A stretch of 64,000 nt of DNA, taken from positions 62,001 through 126,000 of the forward strand of contig JALNQF010000121.1 of the NCBI GenBank assembly GCA_028456385.1. Reading direction: 5' to 3'. The position numbers and the translations under genes are program-made. Below, in pieces: positions 49,201-62,200 of this stretch. Below the pieces are notes generated by a model that searched no databases, was not told where the DNA came from, and worked only from the letters and a program-made list of their open reading frames with translations. Origin of the DNA: Ophiosphaerella korrae (taxonomy: Eukaryota > Ascomycota > Dothideomycetes > Pleosporales > Phaeosphaeriaceae). Each line of letters opens with the position of its first letter. Position 1 is the first letter of the stretch.

Positions 49201-49378
49201 TTCTTTTTTAGAGATTAGGTTATTTATATAATCTCTAACTACTTTCTATATAGTATTATCTAACTTATAACTACTTAAAGGTACTTTTACTACTTATTTA
49301 GTTAAACTTTCTACTATTATATTAGTTAGACTATACGCTACTTACGCTTTACTTCTTATAATAACTAAATTAGTAAAG

Positions 49379-49807
49379 TATTATAGGCTACCTATTATTA
49401 ACTATAGGTACCTATTTTAAAAAAGTTAGTAAATTACAAAGTAATAGTAAAAGCTTAGAAGTAATCTATAATAACTATAAATAATAGAAGATATTTTATA
49501 ACTATCTTGTATTAGCGTTCTATAGTTAAAGGATTAAATTACTAATACTATCCTAATAATATATATTATTACTAACTATATACTTCTTATAATCTATAAT
49601 CTATAGTTACTAAGACTAGTAGATTATAGATTATCCTAATCTATAATCTATTAATACTAAGAATCTATAGATTATAGATTACTCTAGGTATCTTAGTTAT
49701 ATATAGTTTCCTAATTAAAATTATTACTTTACTTGTCTTATACTTTGTTAGTACCTAAGTTAAGACTAATTAGTTCTATCTCGATTCCTTCTATTACACC
49801 TATAATA
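49379..49807 (-). repeat. 5' LTR of the complete element
   Basis: It is 429 bp long. The next internal bases, read on the element strand, are CTTTACTAATTTAG, which also follow the LTR at 58,859-59,298. Confidence 0.85.
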
Positions 49808-52800
49808 TATTTTCTTATTTTAAGAAATAGTTTATTTTCTACTAGTTTTTCTAGTACTTTATATATATATTATACGTATTATTCTTCTATTTCTAAGAAT
49901 ATAAAGATATTATCTAGGTATATAAATATAAATACGTCTAAGTATTCTTTTAGTACTATATTAATCTTTTTTTAGAATACTACTAGTGCGTTTATTAAGC
50001 TAAATAGTATAACTAAGTATTTATATAGTCTATACTATATTCTAAATACTATTTTTTACTTATTTCTTTTTTTAATTCTAATCTAGTAGTACACGTTCTA
50101 GATATTTAATTTTATAAAGATTCTTACTCTTTATAATCTATCTTATATTCTATCTATTTATAGTAATAGGTATTAGTTTTTATTTATAATTACGTTAGTT
50201 TTCCTAAAATCTATATAGAGTCTCTTATTACTTATTCTTTTTTTATCTATAAATATAAGTTTATATACTACTAAAGATTTAGATTCTTTTATCTATTACT
50301 TTTTTATTATATTTTAGATAAATATTTATTTAATTTTAGATTCTTTTTCTATTTTTTAGTAGACTAGGCTCTATCTTACGTTTTTACTTTCTACTAGTTC
50401 TATTACTAAGTCCTATAGTTAATATTTTAGAAAGTAATCTTTTAACTTTATAAGCTATTTTTCTTACTTTTTATATTCTTTAAGGAATTCTCCTTTATAA
50501 GTACTTATATTAGCTTTTAATATATTTATTCTATAGTAATTAATTTCTTTTATTCTCTAATTAATATATAAGTTAGTTATCTATAACTATAGTATACTTA
50601 GTATTATATCTTGTTTATTATTAATTATTATTATATCTATAACTATATTCTTAATTATTATCTCTTTTAGTTTTAATATAGAAAAAACTATTTTAAATCT
50701 AATAAGTTCTTAGAATAGTTTTCTTTTAATTATACTTAGTTATTAAAGATATTTCTTTATTATATACTTTATTCTTTATATTTCTATAAACTTCTTTAAT
50801 ATAAAGTTTTTTATAGCTCTACTATTAATTATTAATTATACTTCTTTTCTTTAGTATATACCTTTTTTTATAATATATAAGCTTCTTATACCTTTTAACT
50901 TTTTTTACTTAGGTAACTTTATAAATTATCTATCTTTTTAAAGCTATAGCTCTACTTTAAGTTTATATTCTTTATATTTTAGATATTTATTATAACTATA
51001 TTTATACTATAGTCCTCTTTAGACGTATTTTTTAGATAATTTTAGTCTAAGCCTTATTACTATATATCTATCTTCTAGAATTACTTCTTATCTTTAGATA
51101 TCTTTTACTAAGATTACTCTAGTATAAGTATAGCCTCTTTTTCTTATAGGCTATATATTATTATTTACTTTAAGGTTTCTATATATAATATATATAATAC
51201 TTTAAAATATACTAGATATTTTAGATCTATTATTTTATTATCTCTTTTTTAGTATTTATCTTTACTAGGTATATTTACTATTAGGATATAGTATACTACT
51301 AGTACTTTTAGTATATAAGCTTTATTAATCTATTATATTTTCTTTATAAAGTACTACTATTTTCTTTATATAAGTATTCTCTTTACTATAACTATATATT
51401 ACTTTATCTATTCTTAAAATAGTATAAACTTTATTTCTCTAAGATTATATTCTTTTTAGTCTTTATACACTTCTTCTATACTTATAACTATTAAGTATAT
51501 TTAAATAAATCTCTATTCTTTATTTTATTCCTTTATATCTATTATTATATAGCTATTATAGCTATATATTATTAGCTAGGTATATTCTATACTTTTTATA
51601 CTAACTTATTCTTTTCTTTTTTATAGTCTTTTAGAGGTAGTTATAGTAGTCTCTTTATTTAGTATTAGTTCTTTAGCTTAGATTAATAGAATCTAAAGCT
51701 TTTCTCTTTCTAAGTCTTCTATTAGTAAATCTATTACTTAGGCTATTTTTTCTAGCTAAGCTTTTATTCTTTCTTTTATTACTACTACTCTATTTTTCTA
51801 TTATAAGAAATATCTTACTTTTTACTTACTAGAAAGATATATATAGTAGTTATCTTTATAATAAAATATCTAGTAGAGTATTATATACTATAATTCTTTA
51901 CTTCTAGCTACTTTCTTTTAAGGTTTAGCCTATACTTATAGTACTTCTTTCTTCTTTTTAGTTATTTTTAACTAAGTTTCTTTCTTTAAGTCTTTACTTT
52001 TATAGTCTTTTATAAAGTATCTTAGTTTCTTATATTTATAATATACTATATCTTTCTTCTATTATAATTAATAGTTTTTTATATAGTAACTTTTCTTACT
52101 ATAGTTAAAGTATATAAAGTCTTTATTTTTTTTCTTTTTTTTATTCTTATTTACGTTAAAGATTATAAAGTCTCTCTTGTTATAATTCTAGGTATAACCT
52201 CTATACTTATTCTTCTTCTATTCTTAAAAGTTATTATTAATTTATATTACCTATTACTTTAGAACTTCTAGTATCTTTAGTTTCTTTATATAAATTATTT
52301 CGTATTAGATTTTTAAGTTTAGGCCTTATTTAAATTATAATATTAGAGCTAATTTATTCTATTCTATATTCTATAATAGCTATTTAAACTATAATATATC
52401 TTCTAGAATACTCTAACTTTATATAAGCTTTTCTAACTACTTTTTAGCTTATTAGGTAATATCTATATCTCTAAACACTACTTTTATTTATCTAGTAAAG
52501 TATTTATAACTTCTAAAGATAGCTCTTATTTTATCTTTTTAAGTTATTAGGGCGTATATTATATAGTCTATCTAGTAAGGTTTAAACTATCTTATTATAT
52601 TTTCTTTAAGATATATTCTAATATATATTACTTTCTTTTCTTCTATATTAAAGTATAGTACTTATATATCTATTTAGAGTTATACTAAAGCTATAAAAAG
52701 TTTTAGTTTCTCTTTTATTTTATTAAACTTCTTAAAGATAAGTATTTTTAGTAGTTTCTTTATTATACTTATCTCTAGGCGTTACGTAATTAATTCTATC

Positions 52801-53085
52801 TAATTTTATCCTTTAATAATAGCTTTAATCTATACTTTATTTTATTTTATATATTCTTAGAGTTCTTTATTCTAGGTTTCTAAGGTATTAATTACTATCT
52901 TTATATTTTCTTTTTTAGAGATTAAGTTATTTATATAGTTCTTAATATCTTTCTATACTATATTATCTAACTTATAACTACTTATAGGTACTTTAGCTAC
53001 TCTCTTAGTTAAACTTTCTACTATTATATTAGCTAGACTATACGTTATTTATACTTTACTTTTTATAATAACTAAATTAGTAAAG
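49808..53085 (-). pseudogene. Truncated gypsy internal region (RT to gag)
   Basis: The segment is co-linear with 46,083-49,378 of the complete element. It starts in reverse transcriptase (YLDN remnant near 49,915-49,948) and runs through protease and gag to an LTR. The integrase half is absent. It is broken throughout by stops. Confidence 0.75.
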
Positions 53086-53716
53086 TATAATAGGCTTTTT
53101 ATTATTAACTATAAGTACTTATTTTAAAAGAGTTAGTAAATTATAAAGTAATAATAAAAGCTTATATAAAGATCTATAATAACTATAAATAATAGAAGAT
53201 ATTTTATAACTATTTTATATTAGCGTTCTATAGTTAAAGGATTAAATTACTAATACTATCCTAATAATACGTATATTATTAGCTATATACTTATACTAAT
53301 CTATTTATATAATAGTATAGATTACTACTAATTTATACGTATATAACTATAGATTACTTTAATCTAATTATATATTATTATAGATTACTTTTAATCTATT
53401 TATATATAATTATAGATTACTACTTGTCGCAAGTTAGAGCTTCGCTCCATACGATTCAGGTAAGCCCGCAGCAGTAAGCGAGCCGCACGAGCCGTTCGAG
53501 CTGCTCCACTGTATATAAGTAGCCCAGCTCAGATAGCTCTTCAATCAATGATCATCTCCCACTCATTCCTGAGCTCGCATCTCGCAACACTACTATATAT
53601 CTTAGTTATAAGTAGTTTCCTAATTAAAGTTATTACGTTACTTATCTTATACTTTATTAGTACCTAAGTTAAAACTAATTAGTTCTATCTTAATTTCTCT
53701 TATTATATCTATAATA
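53086..53716 (-). repeat. Gypsy LTR with AT-repeat and a GC-normal island
   Basis: The outer parts match the family LTR, but the length is 631 bp. The middle holds about four copies of a roughly 33-bp AT repeat (53,308-53,425), then the island at 53,423-53,592. Confidence 0.7.
53423..53592 (+). promoter_or_regulatory. GC-normal, un-RIPped island with TATA box inside a decayed LTR
   Basis: About 170 bp have ordinary base composition and keep many CpA and TpG sites, unlike everything around them. TATATAAG at 53,512-53,519 on the plus strand is followed by a C/T-rich stretch (ATCATCTCCCACTCATTCC), the layout of a core promoter. It faces opposite to the host LTR, so it may be inserted DNA rather than that LTR's own promoter. 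Confidence 0.55.
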
Positions 53717-54628
53717 CTAGTATAATAAAATAAAAAATACTTAAAAAAAATAATATAGATAAAGTATTTTAGAAATATAGTTTATAGTAAAGATTTCTAA
53801 TAAAAGATAAAGTTTATAAAACTATAAGAGAAGTAATATTATAGTAAGATAGTTTTTAACTAGAAAGTAGAGTAAACTACTTATAAGCTAGACTTAGCTA
53901 ATAGAGGCCTAGGCCTAAAGATAGACCTAGAGTAAAAAAGAGAGATAGTATTATAATACTAAGTAGTAAGTAAGCTATTATATTATACGTAATTAAGCTA
54001 AGTAATATAGTATAGTAGAATATATAACTATTTAGGAGTAAACGCTCTAGAGTAAGCGCTTAGAAATAAATACTAGATAGTAAGTATATAGGAATAGTAA
54101 TAGACCTTTATAGACTATTATATTTAATTTCTTTTTTACTTCTTATCTTAATAAAGTATTATAACTAATACTTTAATTAGATTCCTATTTACTTATTAAT
54201 ACTTATATACCTTATAATACTCTAATAAGAGCTAACTATTAATTAAGTTAAGTAACTCTCTTATTTATTAACTTTACTTATTTTATAAAAGCTTACTTAC
54301 TCTTATTACTTTTACTTAGTTCTAAGGTCTTAATATCTAGCTATAAACTTTTAGTTTTATTTATTTACTATATTAATTATATCTTATATTTATATATTTA
54401 TAACTACTAAGTATAATACTATTCTAGTTAAAGTAAACTCTTTAAAGAATAAGTAATTACTAAGTTAATTATCTTTAATTCTTTAGTATAAAGTTAGTAA
54501 TAAAGTATAAAATAAAAATTAAACCTTAGTAAACTTAGTAAGTAATTTCTTAAGTTTATCTTAAAATATAAAAACTATTCTTAGTAGTAAGTTTTTATTA
54601 ATTATAGTATTTAGTAATAAATTATCTT
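53717..54628. other. AT-rich stretch, not assigned
   Basis: The composition matches the rest of the isochore. I see no match to the gypsy internal regions described here, no LTR ends and no open frame. It may be an older, more decayed repeat. Confidence 0.4.
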
Positions 54629-55069
54629 TATAATAGGTTTACTAGAGTTAACTTCTTTATAACCTTTAAGTTATTAGTAGATTAAGAGGTAATAATAAAA
54701 GCTTATATAGTAATTAGTAATAACTATAAATAATAGTTAATTTATATATATAATATTAAGTATTAGTATTTTAGGTTAAAGATTAGATTACTAATACTAT
54801 TCTAATAATAGGTATTACTACTAACTATATACCTAAGTCCTTTAGTTAGCTTTATACTTTATATTTACTAAGATTATAAATTATAAATTTATTACGTACT
54901 TAGCTTTATACTTTATATTTACTAAAATTATAAATTATAAATTTATTACGTATCTCTATTATAGTTAGTTTCTTAGTTAAGTTTATTATCTTATAAGTTA
55001 TACGTACTTTTATTATCTATAGTAAGGCTAATTAGCTTAAGTTAGTTTTTTCTTATTATAGCTATAATA
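54629..55069 (-). repeat. Solo or orphan gypsy LTR
   Basis: This 441-bp LTR carries the two-copy 54-bp internal repeat and lies on the minus strand. Neither side has the matching internal region on that strand, so it is probably a solo LTR or a broken copy. Confidence 0.7.
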
Positions 55070-57673
55070 ATCTTTTAACTTTTCTAAGTTCTTTAGCTTA
55101 AGTATAAGCTAAAGTAATAATACTTAGTTAATATTTAGTTTAGTATTATTAATTAAGTTATTTAATATAGTCTAGTTATTAAAAAAAACTTTAGTAACTA
55201 GTTTATACTTTAGAGAGCTACTTTAGTTAAAAGAAGTAAAGTCTATATCTAAGTAAAATTCTTCTATAGTAAGTTAGTTAAAAGTAGTTAAGTCTATTAT
55301 AAAGCTATTAGCTAAAAAAGTACTTAGTACTTATTAGAGAATTATATAAGGTTAGAAATTTAGTTTACTAAGTAGTTTTAGTTAAATAAAAGATTTAAAG
55401 TTTATTACTTATTTTCTTTTATTTTTTTCTAAAGAAGTTTTAAGATATTATTAAAAGTTACTTAGTACTTTTTTTATTTAAGTAGTTAGTAAAGTAAGTT
55501 TTAAAGTCTATTTTTCTAGAAACTTAGTTCTAGTATATATTTTATAGATTTTTTATAGTATAATAGCTTTAAAGTATTTTCTTAGTTTTTTACTAGATTT
55601 ATAGTCTATTATTTATAGTATATCTTTATTTTATAAGTATATTTAGTATAAGTAATAAAAAAGTTATAAGCTAGTATTATTTTAGTTTAAGAAGCTAGCT
55701 TTTAAAGAGATAAAAGATTTTTTATATAATTAAGTTATAGTATAATAAGCTAAGTTATAGTAGTTATATACTATATTAGTATATTTAGCTATTAGTTTAT
55801 AAAGATTTAAATCTTTAGTACTAGCTAGTAAAAGTTTTAGTAAAGTCTAAAGTACTTTATTACTTAGTTTTTATAAATTAAGTACTAGTAATTTATATAA
55901 GTTTAGAGGTCTTTTTATTTTCTAGTACTACTACTTAGGTTTAATATTTAGTATAAGTATACTCTTACTTAAGTATATATAGTAAGTATAAGCTAAAGCT
56001 TTATAACTTATAAAGTAGTTAAATTACTTTTTTTTAGTATATATTTCTTTCTAGAATATTAGTACTAGTACTAGTAAAAAAAAAAGTACTAAAAACTTTA
56101 ACTAGAACTATAATATAGTAAACTTAAGAAGCTACTTAGTATACTATAGCTAAAGTAAGATCTAATTCTTAGTAGTATAGTTCTTTTTAGCTAGCTAAGC
56201 TTAATTAAAAGTTAACTATAATTAGTAATTTTATAGTAACTTTAGTATAAGTAAAAAAGTTACTAGTATAGTTTTAGGTTATAAAAAAGCTTATAAAAGT
56301 AAAATATTTATAGAAATCTACTATTATATAAAGTAGACTTTATATAAAATAACTTAATAAAGTAGTTTTAATAATTAACTAAAAAAAGTAAATAGTAAAT
56401 AAAGCTATTTAAGTAAGTACTAAGTATATATACCTAGTAGCTTACTAAGTACTAACTAAAAGTAAAAAAGTAGTTAAATATTAGTAAGTTATAAACTTAC
56501 TAATATTCGATATATATTAATAAGCTATAAACTTACTAATATTACTATAAAAATAAAAGATATAAAAAATAACTTTTTTATAGTATTAAACTATAAGTAA
56601 GTCTAAGCTTATTTAAGCTTTATAAAGTTTAACTTTATTATTTATTACTACTTAAGTACTATAAACTTAGTAGATAGACTTTCTAGAAAGCTAGATTATA
56701 TAGCTAAAATAATAAGTTCTTTATATAACTAATATAAAAAATCTTTATAAAAGTTAAAAGAGTTATACTTTTTTAAGTAGCTATAGTAATATATAGTTAG
56801 AGTATAATAAAGTATAAAGAAAAAGAAGTAGCTTTTAAAAAGTTCTAAAAAGAAGAAAAGATATAACTACTAGAACTAAAGAACTTAAAAGAATAAAGTA
56901 ATATAAACTAGAGTAAAAAAGCTATATTTAATAAATTAGAAGATAGATTAGTATAAAATAACTTAATTTAACTTAAAAAGTAGCTAAAGGAGTAAAAACT
57001 CTTTATAATACCTAAAAAAAAAGTAAATATACTTAGAAAGTATTATAATAACTTTTTAGTAAGCTATTTTAGTATAAAAAAACTCTAGAGAAGCTCTTAA
57101 AACTATATACCTAGAAAAAAGTAAGAAAAAAAGTAATAAAGTACTATAATACCTACTTATAGTTCTAATAGTTAACTATAAGAAAATACTAACTTTATAA
57201 GTTAATATAACTTCTTCTACTACTAATAAAAGCTTAAAAAAAAGTTATAATAGACTTTATTATAGAACTTCTTTTAAGTAAATTAATAAGTATAGTATAT
57301 AATATAATACTTATAATTATAAACTATTTAACTAAAATAGTTTACTATATCTTAGTATAGTCTAATTAGAATAAATAAGACTTAGCTTAAGCCTAGATAT
57401 ATAAAGTAATCTTAGATAAAAGACTTTTAATAAATACTAAATACTAGAAAACTTTTTACTACTACTTAAATACTAAAAGAGTACTATTTTCTATATATTA
57501 CTTCTAAATAGATAAGTAGATAAAAAAATAAAACTAAACTTTAGAATAATACTTATATTATTACTATATATTAGAATAGAATAACTAGGTAAAATAGCTA
57601 CTAATAGTAAAGTATATATATAATAATAATATAAATATAACTATAAAAGTTATACTCTTTTAAGTATACTATA
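55070..57673 (+). pseudogene. Remnant of a second Ty3/gypsy lineage
   Basis: Most of this stretch is decayed beyond reading. At about 57,240-57,360 on the plus strand, DFIIELLLSK followed by a YNMILIIINYLTK-like strand matches the start of a gypsy integrase core. The wording differs from the integrase of the main family (DFIIKLPKSK), so it is another lineage. It ends at the LTR at 57,674. Confidence 0.55.
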
Positions 57674-58101
57674 TATTATAGGTATAATAAGAGAAATTAA
57701 GATAGAACTAATTAGTCTTAACTTAAGTACTAATAAAGTATAAGATAAGTAAAGTAATAACTTTAATTAGAAAACTACTTATAACTAGAATACGTAGTAG
57801 TAATCTATAATTATATATATATAGATTAAAGTAATCTATAATAATATATAAATAGATTAGAGGTAATCTATAATATTATATAAATAGATTAGTAATAGTA
57901 TATAGTAAGTAGTAATACCTATTATTAAAATAGTATTAGTAATTTAATTATTAACTATAAGTAATAATATAAAGATAGTTCTAAAATATCTTCTATTATT
58001 TATAGCCTATTATAGATTAAAATATAGGCTTTTATTATTACTTCTTAATCTACTAATACTTTCTAGGCTATTAGGAAGTTAACCCTAGTAAGCCTATTAT
58101 A
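57674..58101 (+). repeat. Gypsy LTR, plus orientation
   Basis: This 428-bp LTR has a middle of about three copies of a roughly 33-bp AT repeat (57,808-57,895). It is followed by the start of gag. Confidence 0.75.
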
Positions 58102-58858
58102 CCTTACTAATTTAGTTATTAAGAGAAGTAAAGCGTAAGTAGCGTATAGTCTAGCTAATATAATAGTAGATAGTTTAACTAAATAATTAAGTAAAGCTCT
58201 TAGAAGTAGTTATAAGTTAGATAGTACTATATAAGAAATAATTAAAGACTATATAAATAAACTAATTAATAATAAAGAAGATATAAAAATAGTAATTAAA
58301 GTACTAGAAACGTAGAATAAGAAACTATAAGACTACTTAAAGTAGAATAAAGCTAAAATTAAAGCTATTATTAAAGGATAGAACTAGATAGAACTAATTA
58401 CTTAATAGTTAGAAATAAGTATAATAAAGAAACTACCTAAAATACTTATCTTTAAAAAGTTTAATAGAATAAGAGAGAAATTAAGACTTTTTATAGTATT
58501 AGTATAACTCTAGATAAATATATAAGTACTATACTTTAATATAGAAGAGAAGAAAGTAATATATATTAGATAATACCTTAAAGAAGACGTAATAAGATAG
58601 TATAAGCCTTACTAAATAGATTATATAATATACTCTCTAATAACCTAAAAGAATAAAACTAAAGCTATTTTTAGAAGTTATAAATACTTTACTAAATAAA
58701 TAAGAGTAGTATTTAAAGATATAGATATTACCTAAGAAGCTTATATAAAGTAAGAGTATTTTAGAATATATATTATAATTTAAATAACTAAGCTAAAATA
58801 TAGAATAGAATAAATTAGCTTTTATATTATAATTTAAATAAGAACTTAATATAAAAAT
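58102..58858 (+). pseudogene. Truncated gypsy gag fragment
   Basis: It is co-linear with the first 750 bases inside the next element (from 59,299). It is cut off by that element's LTR, so the next element inserted into it. The capsid region is full of stops. Confidence 0.72.
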
Positions 58859-59298
58859 TATTATAGTTATAATAAAAGAAAACTAATTTAAACTAATTAG
58901 CTTTACTATAAGTAATAACAACGTATATAACTTATAGAGAAATAAGCTAGACTAAGAAACTAACTATAATAGGGACACGTAATAAATTCGTAATTCGCGA
59001 TCTTAGTAAATATAAAGTTTAAAGCTAAGTACGTAATAAATTTATAATTTATAATCTTAGTAAATATAAAGTATAAAGCTAGCTAAGAAACCTAAGTATA
59101 TAGTTAAGTAAGATATATATTATTAAGATAGTATTAGTAATTTAATCTCTTAACTATAGAACGCTAATATAAAATAGTTATAAAATATTTTCTATTATTT
59201 ATAGTTATTATAAATCTCTATATAAGCTTTTGTTATTACTTCTTAATCTACTAACTTCTAGATAGGTACTTATAGTTAATAATAGGAGGCCTATTATA
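58859..59298 (+). repeat. 5' LTR of the right-hand element
   Basis: It is 440 bp long. It contains a two-copy direct repeat of about 54 bp (58,980-59,085), the likely parent of the 45-bp minisatellite at 40.4 kb. Confidence 0.8.
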
Positions 59299-62200
59299 CT
59301 TTACTAATTTAGTTATTATAAGAAGTAAAGTATAAGTAGTATATAGTCTAGCTAATATAATAGTAGAAAGTTTAATAAGTAAAGTACCTAAAAGTAGTTA
59401 TAAGTCTAATAGTACTATATAGAAAATAATTAAAAACTAAATTAATAACTTAATCTTAGATAAAAAAAATATAAAAATAGTAATTAATACTTTAGAAATA
59501 TAAAACAAGGAACTACAAGACTATATAAAATAAAATAAAGTATAAATTAAAGCTATTATTAAAGGCTAGAACTAGATAGAATTAATAACTTAAAGATTAA
59601 AGATAAGTACAATAAAGAAACTACTTAAGATACTTATTCTTAAGAAATTTAATAAAATAAGAGAGAAATTAAGACCTTTTATTATATTAGTATAGCTTTA
59701 GATAGATATATAAGTACTATACTTTAATATAAAAGAAAAAAAAGGAATATATATTAGATTATACTTTAAAGAAGATATAATAAGATAGTATAAACTTTAC
59801 TAAATAGACTATATAATATACTCTCTAATAACCTAGAAAGATAAAACTAGAGCTATCTTTAGAAGTTATAAATACTTTACTAAATAAATAAGAGTAGTAT
59901 TTAAGGATATAGACGTTACTTAATAAGCTAAAGAATAGCTAGAAAAGCTTATATAAAGTTAGAGTATTCTAAAATATATATTATAATTTAAGTAACTATC
60001 TTAAAATATAGAATAAAATAAGTTAGCCTTAATATTAAGATTTAAATAAAGACTAAACTCTAAAATCTAATATAAAATAATATATATAGAGAAACTATAA
60101 ATACTTAAAGCTCTAAAATAATAAGTAATATAAATTAATAATAATCTTTAAGAATAGAAGAAGAATAAATATAGAGGTTATACCTAGAATTATAATAAAA
60201 GAGACCTAATAATTTTTAATACTAATAAAGATAAAAATAAAAATAAAAATAAAGACTTTATATACTTTAATTATAGTAAGAAAAGCTACTATATAAAAGA
60301 CTACTAGTTATAAAAAAAGAAGGATATAGTATATTATAAATATAAGAAACTAAAATACTTTATAAAAGACTATAAAAGTAAAGACCTAAAGAAAGAAACC
60401 TAGTTAAAAATAATAAAAAAGAAGAAAGAAGTACTATAAGTATAAGCTAAACTTTAAAAGAAAGTAGCTAAGAGTAAAGAAATATAATATATAATACTCT
60501 ATTAAACCTTTTATTATAATAATAACTACTATATATATCTTTTTAGTAAATAGAGAGTAGTATAGTTCTTATAAAAATAGAGATATAAAGTAGCTATAAT
60601 AAAAAAAGATAGAATAAAAGCTTACTTAGATAAAATAGTCTAAGTAATAGACTTACTAGTAGAAGATCTAGAAGGAGAAAAGCCTCTAGTACTATTAATC
60701 TAAGCTAAAAGACTAGTACTAGATAAAAAAACTACTATAACTACTTCTAAAAGACTATAAAAAAGTAAGAAATAAGTTAGTATAAGAAGTATAAAGTATA
60801 TCTAGCTAGATATATATAGCTATAATAGCTATATAATAATAGATATAAAGAAATAGAATAAAGAATAAAGATTTATTTAAATATACTTAATAGTTATAAG
60901 TATAGAAGAAGCGTATAAAGACTAAAAAGAATATAATCCTAAAGAAATAAAGTTTATACTATTTTAAGAATAGATAAAGTAATATATAGCTATAGTAAAA
61001 AGAATACTTATATAAAAAGAATACTTATATAAAAAGAATAGTAATACTTTATAAAGAAAACGTAATAAATTAATAAAGCTTATATACTAAGAGTACTAGT
61101 AGTATACTATATCTTAATAATAAATATACTTAGTAAAGATAAATACTAAGAAGGAGATAATAAGATAATAGATCTAGAATATCTAGTATATTTTAAAGTA
61201 TTATAAATATTATACCTAGATAAGAATTAAATTATATATAGAAACCCTAAAGTAAATAATAATATATAGCTTATAAAGAGAAGAGGTTATAACTATATAA
61301 GAGTAATTCTAGTAGAAAATATCTAAGGATAGAAAATAATCTTAGAAGATAGATACGTAGTAGTAAAGCCTAGACCTAAGTTAACTAAGAAATATATCTA
61401 AGAAAGACTATAGTATAAATATATAAATAATAAATATCTAAAATATAAAGAATATAAACTTAAAGTAAGACTATAGCCCTAGAAAGATAGATAATTTATA
61501 AAGTTACTAAAGTAAAAAAAGCTAGAAAGTATAAAAAGCTTATATATTATAAAAATAAGTATATACTAAAGAAAGAGAGTATAATTAATAATTAATAGTA
61601 AAGCTACAAGAAACTTTATATTAAAAAAATTTATAAAAATATAAAGAATAAAGTATATAATAAAGAAATACTCTTAATAACTAAGTATAATTAAAGGAAA
61701 ACTATTCTAGGAACCTATTAGGTTTAAAATAGTTCTCTCTATATTAGAACTAGAAAAAATAATAATTAATAATAAGTAAGATATAATATTAGGTATACTA
61801 TAGTTATAGATAACTAACCTATATATTAATTAGATAATAGAAAAAATAAGTTACTATAAAATAGATATATTAAAGGCTAATATAAATACTTATAAAAGAG
61901 AATTTTCTAAAGAATATAAGAAATAAAAGTAATAACTTTTAGAGCTAAAAGACTACTTTCTAGAATATTAACTATAGAACTTAGTAATAGAACTAGAAGA
62001 AAGTAAAGACGTAAGATAGAGCCTAGTTTACTAAAAAATAGAAAAAGAATCTAAAATTAAATAAACGTTTATCTAAAACGTAATAAAAAAAAGATAGATA
62101 AAAGAGTCTAAATCCTTAGTAGTATATAAACTTATATTTATAGATAAAAAAAGAATAAGTAATAAAAGACTTTATATAGATTTTAAGAAAACTAATATAA

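Larger units (their letters stand above)
42776..49807 (-). mobile_element. Complete RIP-inactivated Ty3/gypsy LTR retrotransposon
   Basis: Two direct LTRs of exactly 429 bp (42,776-43,204 and 49,379-49,807) bracket 6.2 kb of decayed internal sequence read on the minus strand. By comparison with the plus-strand copy at 58.9-64 kb, gag lies at about 49.3-48.3 kb, protease near 47.1 kb, reverse transcriptase near 46.2 kb (the YLDN remnant of YxDD at about 46,176-46,212), and the integrase core from about 44.95 kb downward. Every domain is broken by stops. No target-site duplication is recognisable. Confidence 0.82.

Noticed and set aside
49733..49975. 80-codon open frame in the AT-rich block
   Set aside because: It spans an LTR end and antisense retrotransposon sequence; its composition is S, I, Y and L only.
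40954..53716. One older element split by the 42,776-49,807 insertion
   Set aside because: Its would-be LTRs (40,954-41,389 and 53,086-53,716) have different cores and 1.45 kb of internal sequence is missing, so a single element is not the simplest reading; it is kept only as an alternative.
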